Source: Moniliella sp. 'wahieum' (taxonomy: Eukaryota; Basidiomycota; Moniliellomycetes; Moniliellales; Moniliellaceae). Taken from it: a stretch of DNA of 64,000 bases. The translations under genes and the position numbers were made by a program. The notes beneath the pieces were generated by a model. It ran no database searches. It worked only from the letters and a program-made list of their open reading frames with translations, and was not told where the DNA came from. The stretch spans positions 248,001 to 312,000 of the forward strand of contig RSEE01000021.1 in the NCBI GenBank assembly GCA_003971905.1, given 5' to 3'. Positions 21,406 through 35,839 of the stretch are shown piece after piece (positions within the stretch are counted from its first letter, which is position 1; every line of letters starts with the position of its first letter).

Positions 21406-21840
21406 ATATGTACATCACGGGCGGTGGGGCCTCTGTTGTTGGTGCTATATAGGGTTAGCAGCTGAGGAAGTGGTGAGAAGGGAATGATTTGAACGCTGTG
21501 TTATGTTGGCGCAGCCGAAGATTGAAGCAATAAGCGCCAGATATGATAGGTGAAAGAGGCTGGTACGCTTGTAGGGCCCGTGGCCTTGCTAGTGCCGGCG
21601 TGATGAATGGCCCGGCTGTGCACATCCAATGCAGCCATCAACCATAGGCGAGGCGCAAAGTATATTATAATGAGGCGAAATGGGCATCTGCACCCACCCC
21701 CCACCAACCCCCACGGCTCCGACCCCCAACAATCCTCTCCTCCAACAACTCCACAACAATCCTCTCCTCCAGCCTGCCAACAATCCTCTCCTTCAGCCTC
21801 CCATAACAGTCCCCTTCTCCACACTCCTTCCCCCCTTGCC
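21406..21840 (+). promoter_or_regulatory. Leader of HSP70 unit 2
   Basis: Shares GCTATATAGGGTTAGCA and the GGATGGCCCGGCTG-type stretch with the other leaders. A tandem of CAACAATCCTCTCCTCCA-like units precedes the start codon. A TATATTATAA string lies about 180 bases before the ATG and could be a TATA box. Confidence 0.45.
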
Positions 21841-23741
21841 ATGTCGAACAAGGCAATTGGCATCGATCTCGGCACTACCTTCTCGTGCGTTGCCGTTTGG
21901 CAAAAGGACCGGGCTAACGTCATTCCCAACCACCTGGGCAACCGCACCACCCCCTCCTGTGTAGCCTTCAACGAACGCGAGCGCCTCATGGGAGAGGCTG
22001 CCAGTAACCAGATCGGGATGAACGTGGACAACACGGTGTTTGACGCCAAGCGACTCATCGGTCGCCGGTTTGATGATGAGGTGGTCCAGAAGGACATGAA
22101 GCATTGGCCATTCAAGGTGATTAACGTCGACGGTCAGCCGATCATCCAAGTTGAGTACAAGAAAGAGACCAAGAAGTTCACCCCCGAGGAAATCTCGGCC
22201 ATGGTGCTAAACCACATGCGCGAGACGGCCGAAGAGTTCCTTGGCGCAAAAGTACAGGACGCCGTGGTGACTGTGCCTGCCTATTTCGACAACATGCAAC
22301 GCCAGGCGACCAAGGACGCTGCTACCATTGCAGGTCTCCGAGTCTTGCGCATCATCAACGAGCCGACTGCCGCCGCCATGGCGTACGGGTTGGACACATT
22401 GACTGAGACTGAGAACACCGTCCTCATCTTTGATTTGGGTGGTGGTACCTTTGACGTGTCCCTACTGAAGATGCGCACCGGAGAGTTCCAAGTTTTGGCC
22501 ACCAACGGTGACACCCACCTCGGTGGTGAGGACTTTGACACTCGTCTGGTCGAGCATTTCATCAAGATATTCGAACGCAAAAACCCGAATCAGGATCTCA
22601 GATCCAGCCCTCGTGCCATTCGCCGTCTCCGTACTGCATGCCAGCGCGTAAAGTGCACCCTCTCTTCTGCCACCCATGCCTCGATCGACATCGACTCTCT
22701 GCACGGAGGAATCGACTTTCAATGTGGCATTAGTCGAAGCCGCTTTGAAGAGATGTGCGACGACTTATTTCGCTGTATCATTGGCCCTCTCGAGATGGTC
22801 CTGAGGGACGGCGAAGTCAAGAAGAGACAGGTCAACGCAATTGTTATGGTGGGCGGTTCAACGAGGATTCCCCGTGTGCAACGTATTGTCTCTGAATTCT
22901 TTAACGGGCGCGACCTCAACAAGTCGATCAACCCGGATGAGGCTGTTGCCGTTGGAGCGGCCATCCAGGCTGCCATCCTCTCGGGTCACCTTACTAAGAA
23001 AACAAAGAACCTGAACTGCTAGACGTGGTCCCCTTGTCTCTGGGAACGAGCTTGAGAGGGAAGTTTTTCGATCCACTGATCAAGCGCAACACGGCTGTGC
23101 CTACAAAAACGTCCAAAGTCTATGTTACTATGGAAGACAATCAGGAAGGATTCACTATCGATGCGTACGAGGGAGAGCGGTCGCTTATTGCGGACAATCG
23201 CTTTCTCGGAAAGTTTAACCTTGATGGCATCCCACCCAAGCCCCGTGGCGAGGCTGAAACTACGGTAACGTTTTATGTGGACGCCAACTCGATCCTGACG
23301 ATGTCAGCCGTCGACATGCAGACGAAAAAGTCACAACAGATCGTCCTCAAAAATAATGGTCGTCTGTCAAAGCAGGACATTGCGCGCATGGTATCGGAGG
23401 CGAAGAAGTACAAGGCGGATGATGAAGCTGAACGCGCCCGAATTAAGGCCAAAACTGACCTCCAGTTGTACGCACAGCGCCTACGCAATGAGCCGGCCAT
23501 GAGGGGCAACCTCAATAATCGCGAAAAGAAGGCGCTGGAAACGGCCATCAAGGAAACACTTAAATGGGTGGATGACTCAGACGAGGTTTCTAAGGATGTG
23601 TATGAGGATAAGCAGAAGGAAGTAGAGGCTATTGCCCCCCCTCAGAACCAGGCTGAGAATCGTGGGCGACGAGGCCGCCCTCGTGGGCAGCGAGAAGGTC
23701 GCAAGGCTGAACCCCTCTCCCCCACCCCTTCATCGGAATGA
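21841..23741 (+). CDS. HSP70 copy 2, the best preserved, with an unusual basic tail
   Basis: ATP-dependent chaperone of the cytosolic Ssa-like group by sequence. Starts [20 protein letters not shown]; keeps [29 protein letters not shown] and [13 protein letters not shown], so the ATPase looks competent. The linker and substrate-binding domain follow ([27 protein letters not shown]), then the lid. One frame change lies near 23,017, where copy 3 has AAA and this copy AA; it fits the homopolymer errors seen across the window, so the gene may be whole. The last residues are [20 protein letters not shown] and a short Ser/Pro end, about 633 residues in all. There is no C-terminal EEVD, so binding to TPR co-chaperones such as Hop is not expected. 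Codon-level divergence from typical HSP70 is marked, for example TEENTV-type loops are altered. Confidence 0.85.
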
Positions 23742-24412
23742 TGCTGGTCCTATCGATAGCTTGACGTCCTTTTGGAAGAGTGGTCCAGGCACTGGATTGG
23801 TCACAGTCATCCAAGGTTTCCGCCGTTTCCCCTATATTTCCTTCGCGTCGCAAGGTCAAACCACTCGTGGAAGCAACTGCTCTCACCTTACAGGCTGCTT
23901 TGATCATGCCCTTCTTCTATCCCATCCTGATCTGATTCCACCCACCATCTACTGTCACAAGATAACCGCGGTCCCACGGATCCCCTTGGGTCTGTGGTTA
24001 TGAGACGAGTGCATTCATCATCCTTTTGAATTTGGTTGCTTGGATAGTAGGGATCGGAATGCTTTAGAATCCTCCTTCGCAGAGACCACAGAGCATCACA
24101 GCTTCCCCAACACGGTTGATGCAATATAGATGTTACGGGACGCGTCAGATCTGATCCGAGCTGGTTCAACCTGAGGCCCGTCTACTGTACCCATGCCCCA
24201 CAAAGAGCTCGTTCCCAATCCCCAACTAAAACGTGTGACCATGCTGTGGTGCCTCCACACTGTTCTCGAATTGTAAGCCGTCCGTGTAGGAGACACCGCT
24301 GGCGCATTCCTCTGTTCTTTCCTATCACCGCTGCCCGGGCCTACTCCCATGCCTCGATCACCACCCCACTGCATGAAGCACTAAATAGTTGAAAAGGCCA
24401 TGTCATGAGGGA
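23742..24412 (+). repeat. Trailer of HSP70 unit 2
   Basis: Same non-coding landmarks as the trailer of unit 1, including TTGATCATGCCCTTCTTCTA and GGGACGCGTCAGATCTGATC. No gene seen. Confidence 0.7.
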
Positions 24413-25840
24413 AGTCCTCCCGAGGTGAAACCCACACCCCTGTAGTTTATTAGAGGTATATATACCGTGGACGGCCAATCGGAGCAACGTACGGCGTCTG
24501 GCTTCAGATCCTAGCTGAACGGCGCGCTGAACGTTGAACGTTGAACGTACGTTGAAACCCGAGCATGTGTAGAGGCAAGGGAGAAACCCTCCAGGTTGGG
24601 TGGCGTCTGCGTGCAAAGGGCGCAGCTCTGACCCTCCGTCGGAGGAAGGAGCAACGTACGTCGGTCGTCAGATCCATTGAAGGGGCTTCGAAACTCCGGA
24701 GTATAACGTAGTTACCTGTTGGGGTGTTACTACACTCGACGCGCTGTGGCGGAATCAGACGGAGTCCTAACGAAGAGCAAGCGCTATTATATACTGAGAG
24801 TAACCGCGGCTTGCAGTGTAACCGACGTGAGTCGTATATTCGTAAGGGGGGTATAGAAGGTGGGACATGATGAACAGAATGAACGCGCAGTTAAACGGAG
24901 TGAACCGAAGGATGGTCGATACGTACCACAGCGAGCAAGTCTTATGGTAGACAGGGCTACTTATCTCTCTTTTATAAAAGAGCGGCGGCTTGTTCGCCAG
25001 CTGCAGTTTCTGACACTTCATGCCACCTGGCACGTTCCAGGCCCAGGCCGATGCACATGGGTGAAAAATTCGCCCCTCCAGCGTGGAACGGTGGACCGGT
25101 GGAACGGTGGACCGGTGGAACGGTGGCTACGGTGGCGAAGGTGACCGGTGGAACGGTGGCTAAGGTGGCGACGGTGCACCAGCACCAAGCTGCTTTCTAT
25201 AATACAAAATGAATCGGCCTCTCAAGTGTCTCATGATCATGACAGAAACAGAATGTGGGAGAACTTTCCAGAGAGGTACAGACTACTAAGATACGCAACC
25301 CATGCTCTCAAAGGCGCTGACACTACGCAATCGGGCGCAGCAGTTAAAGGGTGCTGCCGATAAGACCAGTGTGGGGCGCGATGGGCATAAAAAACATGTG
25401 TAGCGACGCGTGAAGGGCTCTGACCTGGAGACACCTAGTCTCTAAACCACAGACGATCAGCGAGTAGGAATCAAGTAACGAGGTGAGCGAGAAGAAGGGA
25501 AAGGGGGAAGGAGAGGTGGTGGCGAAGAGGACAGAGCAAGCAGTGGACAGGAATGTACACCTGGCCTGCTGGCCTGCGCGCGGCAACTCTAGGGTCTAGC
25601 ATTCACATCTACGGATCAGGCGAGGCACCGGTGGGTGACGTGGCAACAACATCACATCGTATGCCGATGAGCCATGCGACCATGGCGAGCCGCGGATGAC
25701 ATATCTGCAGCCTGAATAAAAATGTCCGCTGGCTCTCTCTCGCGAATCAAACGGTACTTACGCGTATTTGGTTGAGCCGTCTACGACATGCTTGTCTCTA
25801 ATACATACTACGTCAGGAGGTAACCAGAACGCCCCGTAAC
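24413..25840 (+). repeat. L segment, copy 3 (with an internal insertion)
   Basis: Matches copy 1 from CCCACACCCCTGTAG to the AACGCCCCGTAACCTG end. About 220 bases are inserted near 24,975-25,195, including the GGAACGGTGGACCGGT minisatellite. The left part contains a run of three TTGAACG units at about 24,527-24,556. Confidence 0.7.
25083..25165. repeat. GGTGGAACGGTGG minisatellite
   Basis: Imperfect tandem of GGTGGAACGGTGGACC units. A stretch of about 30 bases (GGTGGAACGGTGGCTACGGT and following) occurs in the opposite sense at about 19,735-19,770 inside the unit 2 insertion. Confidence 0.8.
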
Positions 25841-26099
25841 CTGTACCAGGCCATACATGCCACCACGCACCATATATGGCCAATAGATGAGAGTTGCATA
25901 TACCAAGTAATACGTGCTGTGGCCAACTTGTTATCAGGAGACAGAGAGATGAAGGCTAGAAATCATATTCATCTCAGTGTGGATGCTTCCGTCGGTGCCA
26001 GGCAGTGGGCCGCGCCAGCATTCGTGCGTCGTCAAGCTTCAAGACCGAAGTCATATACGTGTTGAACGTTGGTGGCCATATGTACATCGTGCATCAGGC

Positions 26100-26548
26100 A
26101 TCAACACGTGCGTTGCGGCCTTTGTTGAAGTTATATAGGGTTAGCATCTGAGGAGGCGGTGAGATCTGAGAAGGGAACGAGTTCATCCACGTTGAACGCT
26201 GTGGGATGTTGGCGCAGCCGAAGAAGCAATAAGCGCCCGATATGATAGGTGAAAGAGAGGCTGCTAATAGGTTTCTAGGGATCGCGGCCTATGGTAGTGG
26301 CGGCGTGGTGGATGGCCCGGCTGCGCACTTCCAATGCAGCCATCAACCATCAGATGCGAGGCGCAAAGTATATATAGAAATGATGCGAAATGGGCATCGG
26401 CACCAACCCCCCACCAATCCCTCCTCCAACCCCGCAACAGTCCTCTCCCCCAACCCCGCAACAACAGTCCTCTCCCCCAACCCCGCAACAGTCCTCTACT
26501 CCAATCTCCCCACAGTCCCCTTCTGCACGCCCTCCCTCCCCTCTTGCC
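26100..26548 (+). promoter_or_regulatory. Leader of HSP70 unit 3
   Basis: Shares TTATATAGGGTTAGCATC and the stretch GCGCAGCCGAAGAAGCAATA with unit 1. A TATATATAGAA string at about 26,367 lies 180 bases before the ATG. A tandem of CCCCGCAACAGTCCTCT-like units precedes the start codon. Confidence 0.45.
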
Positions 26549-28430
<1,882 letters not shown>

Positions 28431-28927
28431 ACCCCCCTCCCCCCCTTTCCTCTGAAAGATGCTGGCCCTATCGATAGCTGGCGTCCTTCTGAAGGAGTGG
28501 TCCAGGTACTGGATTTTGGTCACAGTCATCCAAGGTGTCCGCCGTTTCCCCTGCATTTTCCTTCGCGTCGCAAGGTCAAACCCCTCGTGGAAGCAACTAT
28601 TACTATCGCCCTACAAGCTGCTTTGATCATGCTCTTCTTCTATCCCATCCTGATCTGATTCCACCCACCATCTACTGTCACAGATAATCGGTCCCACGGA
28701 TCCCCTTGGGTCAATGGTTATGAGCTGAGTGCATTCATGATCCTTTTGGAATTTCGTTGCTTGCATAGGGATCGGAATGCTTTAGAAGCCTCCTTCGCAG
28801 AGACCACAGCATCACAGCGTCCCCAACACGGTTGATGACGTTGATGCAATAGAGATGTTTTACGAGCCGTGTCGATCTGCTCCCAACTGGTTCAACCTGA
28901 GAGGCGCCCGTCTGCTGTACCCAAGCC
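28431..28927 (+). repeat. Trailer of HSP70 unit 3
   Basis: Carries the shared landmarks (TGATCATGCTCTTCTTCTAT, CCATCTACTGTCACAGATAA) and stops at GCCCGTCTGCTGTACCCAAG, where it meets the inner end of the inverted L copy. Confidence 0.65.
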
Positions 28928-29700
28928 CTACAAACTGTTACGGGGCGCTTCGGTTATCTCCAGACTCTGAGCCCCGCACGTCATAGACATTTCAGCCCAA
29001 CTTGCGTCAGTCCGGTTAGACTAGCGAGAGAGCCAGTCGACACTGCCTTTTCCATGTTGCGGATACCAACCGCGGTCCGCCATGGTCGCATGGGCTTATC
29101 GGTACGATGCTTTGTGCCCATTGCGGCGAGTCTTTTGCTGGAAGAACCCTTCCTGCTGCGCCCGACTATGCAGCGCCAGCGCCTTTGAGAGCAAGGGCCT
29201 GTGCCCTCTCTGGAAAGTGCCCCGCATTCTGTCCATAATACCTGTCATGGGGCACTTGAGGCCTGGTTCCTTCTGTATATACGCAGCCATGTCCAGGGCT
29301 TTTGCTAGTAGCTGTGGTCCTGGACGACCATCCGGTCTTTGGTCTCCCCCACTACCCGTTCCTCCCTCGCCCTTGCACCTTCTACCACCCTTACCGCTTA
29401 CGAATTTACATCTTACGTCGAGTACGCTGCAAGCCGAGTAACTTCGGAGCCCCTGGACCTCGTCAACTAGTCTAACGACCTACGTACGCGGCTCCTACTA
29501 CCTCGGAGGCTCTGAGCTGCGGCCTTTGCACGTAGGCAGCCACCCAAACTAGAGGCTTTCTCCCTGCATCTCTACTAACATCCGCTCGGTTTAACCATCA
29601 GGATATGAAGCATGACCTAACGTACCAGACCGATTGGCCTCTGTGCAAGGGTTTAACGTTTATACCCCTTAGCTACAGGGGAGGCCCCACCTCGGGACCC
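28928..29700 (-). repeat. L segment, copy 4, inverted and diverged
   Basis: Read on the minus strand from about 29,700 it gives, in the order of copy 1, CCCGAGGTG, CCCCTGTAG, GGCCAATCGG, GGTGGCTGCC, GTGCAAAGGCCGCAGCTC, AAGGAACCAGGCCTC, CTTTCCAGAGAG, CTCAAAGGCGCTG and CGCCCCGTAAC. Divergence is higher than among the direct copies, so it seems older or differently constrained. It gives the whole region inverted ends of about 0.8 kb. Confidence 0.7.
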
Positions 29701-30086
29701 CCCACCCCCCCGAAACTGGCGGCGCGGCCCGTGCCAGTAGCCTAATGTTTTTGAGCTAGTATCATCATTAGCACACAACTCCTCCTCTGAGATCTGACCG
29801 TCCTTGTGATTGTTGGTTTTATGCTCATCGTCCACACATTCTACAACACTACCTTCTTTCTGTCTCTTCGCTGTGATGAAAGAGGGAATCGTAATAAATT
29901 TTGTGTTCTTGACTTGGTTTGGGGGGTTGGTTTTGTCGAAGGAGAAGAAAAGCGGATAAAGAAGGGGAGCGTGTATGCATTATGCGCGAACCCTTTTTGC
30001 CGCCCCGATCTTCCAGCCCCTGAAGGGCGCAACATAAAGCAGTCATGGCAAAAAAAACAGCCAACCAGACGCTAGACATCCACTGC
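29701..30086. other. Spacer after the HSP70 region
   Basis: Begins with C-rich runs (CCCCCCACCCCCCC) and then T-rich sequence. It contains the 3' flank of the hexosaminidase gene. No gene seen. Confidence 0.4.
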
Positions 30087-31890
30087 TCAAACGATCAGAG
30101 CGGGGGTTTCGTTGCACTGCCCAGGACGCAGCGCGCAATACAACGGTTGCAGTGGCCGAGCGGCCACGCCGCGGTCGGCCATGCGGAAGCGCACGTCATG
30201 CAAGCGTGGCAAGGCCAGAGTAAGGTTACGCGTCCCCTCCGTCCCCTCACTTTGGTACGACGCACCAGTCCAAAACACTTCGGCCGCCGAGGCAGCACGG
30301 GGCCAGATGGTGGCATCAAGCGAAGGTCCATCCACCGTCTCGGACCACAACGCAGCTTCGCCACCCAGGATACGCTCCTTGCCCCCCGGTACGGTGCTGG
30401 TACCATTGTACGGATCAAATTCGTACATCTTGCTCCATGACACGTACGGGCACCAGTAGGTCGCGTTGCCCGGTGCGCCAGTCACCCACGCACCGGCGGT
30501 GCCGCAGTCGAGATAAAAGTAATCCGACGAGGCTACAATCACCTTGACGCCCGGATTGGCCTCCAGGATCTGGGTCGCGGCCGAGGCGGTGGTCCAGGCT
30601 TCGACGATCGTGCCGTTGCGCAGCGACTTGCCCGTCTCGGGAAAGGTAACTGCCATCTCTTCCCACACCATCGGCGTCTTGCCCAGTTTTTCCAGGGCAT
30701 CATGAGCGGTGTTGAGAAAGGGTTTGACGCCGGTTGCGTCAATGTCGGTTGCGTTGGTCACATTGTAGCAACCCAGATTGACCTCATCGCCCCCGGTGCC
30801 AAAGAGCGGGCTGGGGAAAAGCGGGGCCACCTTCTGGAGCAAGCCAGTGATGTACTGGCTTACGGCGGGATGGTTGAGCTTGAGCGAGCCTGGCGGCGGC
30901 TCGTTGGCCACCGTCCACCACTCAGCTTCGCCCTCGCACTGAAGCAGATCGGGGCAAAGTCCTTGACCCCTTCGTACTCGTGTCCCGGCATGTCGATCTC
31001 GACGTTGACGTTGATTCCGCGTTCGGTAGCATAGGCAACCACACTGGCTACATCGGCCCGGGAGTACGTCAAGCCTGGGCTTGAGGCACCCTTTTGTGCC
31101 AAGACGGAATAGTTGCCATCCAGCTCAAGCGGGAAGCTTTGCGAGTCGGAAATGTGCCAGTGAAACTATAGAAGTAACCATGGAGAGCGTAACGGGGTTC
31201 AGTTAGGTGGGGGGGAAGGTTGGGAGAACGTGACAGGCGTATAATACGTACTTGGTTGAGCTTGACGAGAGACATCGTGTCGAGCTGGTGCTGAATTTCT
31301 GCGATTGAATAATAGTTCGCCCCGTGTCGAGCAGAAAACCGCGGTAGGGGAATGCTGGTTTGTCCTGGATGGAATAGGGAACGTTGGGGATGTACTTGGA
31401 GGAGCCATCGGGGAGGGCGAAAACCAGTTGCTGGAAGGTAGTCAAACCCCGCAGGGCGCCCAGGGCCGTGTTGGCCGATACAATCGCTGCCGTGCCATCG
31501 GCGGGTACGGTGAGGTTGTACACCTCGTCGTACTTTTCGGGCAGCTTGGACAATTCTCCAGCGAGGGAAGAAGGATTGGAGGGAAGGTGAACCTGCACAG
31601 AGGTGAGGGTGGGCGCGGTGTGAAGGTGTGCCGCCTGGCTAGCTCCCCGGTCGACGACGAGGGCAAGCATGTTGGAGGCCTTGATCTCGGACACGATGCG
31701 TTGGGCGCATTTTGGAGATCAGCGGGTGCGCCGGAAGGAAGGTGGATGGCGAGATGGGCCGCATCGAGGCGGACCGACTGCTTGCCCGAGTGGACGGAAG
31801 CAGGCTGCGGCCAAAGAGCATGGGCTGTGGGCAGCATGTGCAGCACGGCGAACGCCGAGGCGAGGGTGAGGGGCCATGAGGGAGGATCAT
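30087..31890 (-). CDS. Secreted beta-N-acetylhexosaminidase (GH20)
   Basis: Removes terminal N-acetylglucosamine or N-acetylgalactosamine from chitin oligomers and glycans, outside the cell or in the vacuole. The N-terminus (MILP, then a hydrophobic run ending PTAHA, then LWPQP) is a classic signal peptide; it needs one base restored in a C run near 31,878. A GH20b-type domain follows (SVQVHLPSNPSSL, ALGALRGLTTFQQLV, PAFPYRGFLLDTGR). An intron at 31,166-31,251 (GTACGT, CTAAC, TATAG) joins LVKLNQ to FHWHISDSQSFPLE. The catalytic pair lies in GTGGDEVN; ILGGEAALWSETVD and the C-terminal CNETPALIV are typical. Several NxT/NxS sites are present. Upstream of the gene is an 0.8 kb spacer shared with BDP1. 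Confidence 0.92.
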
Positions 31891-32724
31891 GGCGGGCAGA
31901 GGTGGTGGGGGACGGCGAGGAAAGGACGGGTGGAGAGGGGGGATATATATCGCCGCATCCGACATGTACCCGAGAGAGGCGGAGGATGAGTTGTTGACTG
32001 CCGGCCGCAGCTATTAGAGGGATGGGTGACCGGTGATGGGTCGCTTGGGGGGCTGCTGCTGTCGGTCGTCTCTGCTCCGAGGAAACGCCGAGGCGCATTA
32101 TGTGGGCGTCACGCGCGTCATGGCCGTGCGCCTCTATAATGAGGCGCTGTCTTGATCGGCCCTTGATCGACGATTCCAGCGACGCTCTTCCGATGGATGG
32201 CTGCCACGGCAATGATATAGCCAGTGGCATACCAGCGCTCGGCCCCAGGAGCCATGCAGCACTGTTTGCGCATGGATATTCGTGCGAGCGCTCTGCCCCA
32301 CCGCCCGCTTTCCGCAGCGGGTACACTCCAACCCCACTGTCCTTCTCCGATGGAAGGTGCCTTGTCCCGGTCGCGAGGTACATACTCCGCCCTAATACCC
32401 CCTTCCATATCAGAAGCATCGCAGCTAGCGGGCGGCACCACATCACAAGCACATCATGGGGTGTCTGAACATTTCATGCTGCAGATGCACCGACGCCGTC
32501 GTCATCGATTACTGATCATCCGATCGTCATCGACTCATCTGCCATGTGAAAGTTTCGTCGCAGCCCAGTGATTTTTTTTGTGCGGCTGTAAAAAAAGCAA
32601 AAGCCAGTGGGCGCTGAGCTGGGCACCACTCTGCTTCAGCTGCTGGTGCGTGCCAGAGCCCACAAACCCATCGTGCGTCCCATCTCCTTTCTCTTCTTCT
32701 CCTGCTGCCCCCATCCGCATCCCC
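31891..32724. other. Divergent promoter region between the hexosaminidase gene and BDP1
   Basis: No gene supported. A TATATAT string near 31,943 lies about 55 bases upstream of the hexosaminidase start and may be a TATA box. Poly(A)/T runs lie near 32,572-32,600, upstream of BDP1. Confidence 0.4.
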
Positions 32725-35607
32725 ATGTCGTCCCGCACCGAAAGGCTGGCTCCAAGTTCAAGCCCATGCTGGGGCGCAGGCCTGCCCCCGCCCCGCCAAG
32801 CCCTCGTCCTCTGCCCCTCGCCTCCCGCCTCCCGCCTCAGCACGCTCCCGCCCCGTCTTCGTCGGGCACCGGGCCAGGCGAGGCATCGGCCGTGTCCTCG
32901 GCACTGCCTCCGACGCCCGTCGCCCAGGCACACGCCACAGCCACTTCCCAGCCGTCCACGATGCCTCGTCCCTGGCCAGCGCCATGCCCATCCATCCTTC
33001 CGCCCCCCCTGCCTCTTCCCTCCCTGCCCCGCCTCGCGTGGCCGGACCCGCGCTTGCGCGACCAAGAATGACCCCCACGCCATCTCGGCCCCCTCCAGGG
33101 CAGGCATGCCACGACCATCCCTCTCCCTTGCGCAGCCCATGCCTCCACTCTCTTGCCTCTCGCCCCATGGGCAGTGGCGCCCGAGTGCCCGTTCCCACCC
33201 GCCAGGTCCCCGGCCACACCGTGCCACCACCTCGAGCCCCCTCGCCCCTCTTCAAGCGGCGCCAATGCCACCCCCCCCCACCACCACCACCACTAGCGAC
33301 CATTCCCCCACCCCTTCTCCTGCGCTCCCAGAGACTGCCTTGTTCGACCTCGAGGGCATGCTGCAAGCTCCGCTGCCCTCCCTTCCTGGGTTGCCTCACC
33401 TCGACGCCTCTGGGTCAAGCGGCATCGATGGTATGGGCGCTGCTTCTGGCATGGTGGCTCAGGAGCCTGTGCCGATTCCAATGGATCTTGCCGATCTGGC
33501 GGGCAAACCAGCTCTGCGCCTTCCTCGCCCGCTTCATCCTCACCCCACCAGCGCGCGAAGCGGGCCCAAGCGGAATCAGGCAGTAACGTGGCCTCTCTTC
33601 CCGACTCGGACGGGGGCGGATCTAAGAGTGGGTCGTTGTGACAGGATCGGCGGCGGGATCGGTGGCGGGATCGGTATCAAGGCGGCGGGGCAAGAGGAGG
33701 GCCCACCATCCTGTCCTGCCCACTATTCGGAAGAGAAGGAGCGGTGGCAAGAAGTGTGGGGGAGTACCAAGCGCGGGTGGAGGCGCATGCCAAGTGCGGG
33801 CGGAGAAGGCGGAGGTGCGTGCGGCGCGGAGGGAGGTAGGGTCGGACGTGGAGGATACCACGTCCGAGTCGGAGCAGGATGAGCCGCAGTTGCACTTGCC
33901 GCCCGATATGCAGGGTCCCTCCGATTCGGCGAGCATGGCCGATTTGACGTCGATGCGGTGGGTGCGCGGCGTGCCGCGGGACAAGACGTTTGAGCTGAGC
34001 GAACGCCATGCTCAATGGCGCAAGGGCAAGGCCGACCTTGCGGCACGGGCCCAGCGTCGGCTCGAGCGCCGCATCGCTCGTGGTAAGGAGTACTGGGAGC
34101 GCGACGGCCATAGCGAGGAGTCGGCTTCGGAAGAGGAAGAAGCCGAGCCAGCTGATGCCAATGGCGATGCGCACCTTAACCCGTGACGGTCAAGCAAGAA
34201 GGAGCTCACTCGGACCCTCGTCTTCACCCGCAAACGGAACCGTGGTGGGCCGGTATGAAGAGGAGGAGGAAGAGGTGGTGGGCATGCTGGACGGTACTAC
34301 GGCGGAGGACGAGGCAGAAGACGAGACTGTCCCTCCATCTCGTGGTCAGGGTAAGGGCAAAGGTAAGGCAAGGCAAATCCCGAGGCTACCGGTCTGCCTT
34401 CCCGCGCCTGCGCAAGTTCCAAGAATCGAACACCACCGCCCAATTCGCATCCGAGACGACGGGACGATTGATGGGATCCCGACTCGCTTCTGGTCGATCG
34501 GAACAAGGAAGCCTGGGACCAAGCCAGGATGATGCACTGGACCCGACATCATTGGAGACGAGTGGACATTTACCAACAGTGCCTCGTTTGCAGCGACGAC
34601 GCGGCGAGGTAAGAGCCTAGCGATCACCAAGGACGGCGAATCCGCCCTGGCGCGGAGCAAGCGGTGGAGCAAGCAAGAGACCCAGCAGTTCCTCTCTGCT
34701 GTGCGCTTGTGGGGGACCGACTTTGGCATGGTCGCTCGTGCGTTTCCCGAACGCACCCGAACCCAATCGTGGCCAAATGGCGTAAAATGGAAACCGAGGA
34801 TCCGGGCGCACTAGATGCCGCATTCAAAAAGAAGACACCACTCAAGCGCACCTGCTCGCCGGGCTCGTCGCGTGCCTTCACCCCAGCCCTGGGTGCGTCT
34901 CGGTCCAACACGCCTTCGGTCGGCCTGCGTGCCGAGACGCCAGCTTCGATGCTGAGCCGCTCGCATACCCCGCTCACGTCCGTCTCTACCCCAGGCACGA
35001 TGGCAGACACCCAGCGCCTGAGGAGCCCTTGGACAAGCGCCCTATTCCTGCGTCGCTGAGGCGGAAGAGGAGACGGAGGAGCCCGGGAGCCCGAGGCAAG
35101 CTGCTATGGAACCGCCTGCATTTCACAAAGAATCTGCCAATCCCGAGCTTTTCCCTGACGAACCCGTCCAAGGACTAGAGCCAGAGGAGAGTGGAGCGAT
35201 GACGATTGAGGACTGGGCTCGGGTTGCCAAGGTGGATCTTGATCTACCTGCCCCGCCAATCGAGTTGCCGCTGCACGTCAAGGCTTCGCTCGAGGAGGAG
35301 GCCGAGCGGGAAGCGGCGCTTGGGCGTAAAGGCATCAAGCGATCCCGCTCTCAGGTCGAAGAGACGACGCGTGGGAAGAGGAGGAGGAAGTGGAAGTGTT
35401 GCCGGACGGGTCGCAGCGGGTCACCCTGGTCCGGGTCAAGAAGCGCCGTGCTGCTCAGCGCCGAGCAAGAAGGTTCCTCAGGCACGCGAGATGGTCGCCC
35501 GTCTCGCGACCACGCCCATCGGGCCGATGTGCTGGCTCGACAGGCCGGCTTGGCGGCGGGCGAATCGGAAGAATTTGTGGGGTCCTACTAAACCCGAAAA
35601 ACAATAA
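32725..35607 (+). CDS. BDP1: TFIIIB subunit Bdp1 (B'')
   Basis: Bdp1 joins TBP and Brf1 to form TFIIIB, which recruits RNA polymerase III at tRNA and 5S genes. The start MSS with AGSKFKPMLGRRPAP is the family's N-terminal signature (basic SGSKFxPKxRxR type). A long Pro/Ser-rich region follows, then an acidic and basic stretch (SDVEDTTSESEQDEPQ). The key part is the SANT/Myb domain near 34,640-34,800: SKRWSKQETQQFLSAVRLWG, TDFGMVARAFPERTRTQ, VAKWRKMETEDPGALDAAF. Further down are TIEDWARVAKVDLDLP and a basic segment VTLVRVKKRRAAQRRA. At least seven frame changes occur, mostly single missing bases. The end is uncertain: one frame stops at 35,591, another at 35,607. Confidence 0.85.
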
Positions 35608-35839
35608 ACTGCATTGCTACATCCACACTCTGCCCTCCTTGGCTCTTGCGGTGTCGCACCATAAACCTAGCATCACCATTGCATCAATTGAATCATCAAA
35701 TGCATCCTCATCTCTCTATCCGCCAAACAGCCCACACGATCTTAGGCGACATAAAAAACAGCCCAGGGGAGCGGGGACAAGGCAGGAGGAGGCACAAACG
35801 CAACCCAAGTGTGAAGCTCTGCCGGGCCAAACCAAACTA

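Noticed and set aside
31442-32452. 336-codon minus-strand frame extending upstream of the hexosaminidase start
   Set aside because: The upstream part crosses the spacer and lacks conserved features; the signal peptide at 31,890 is a far better start.
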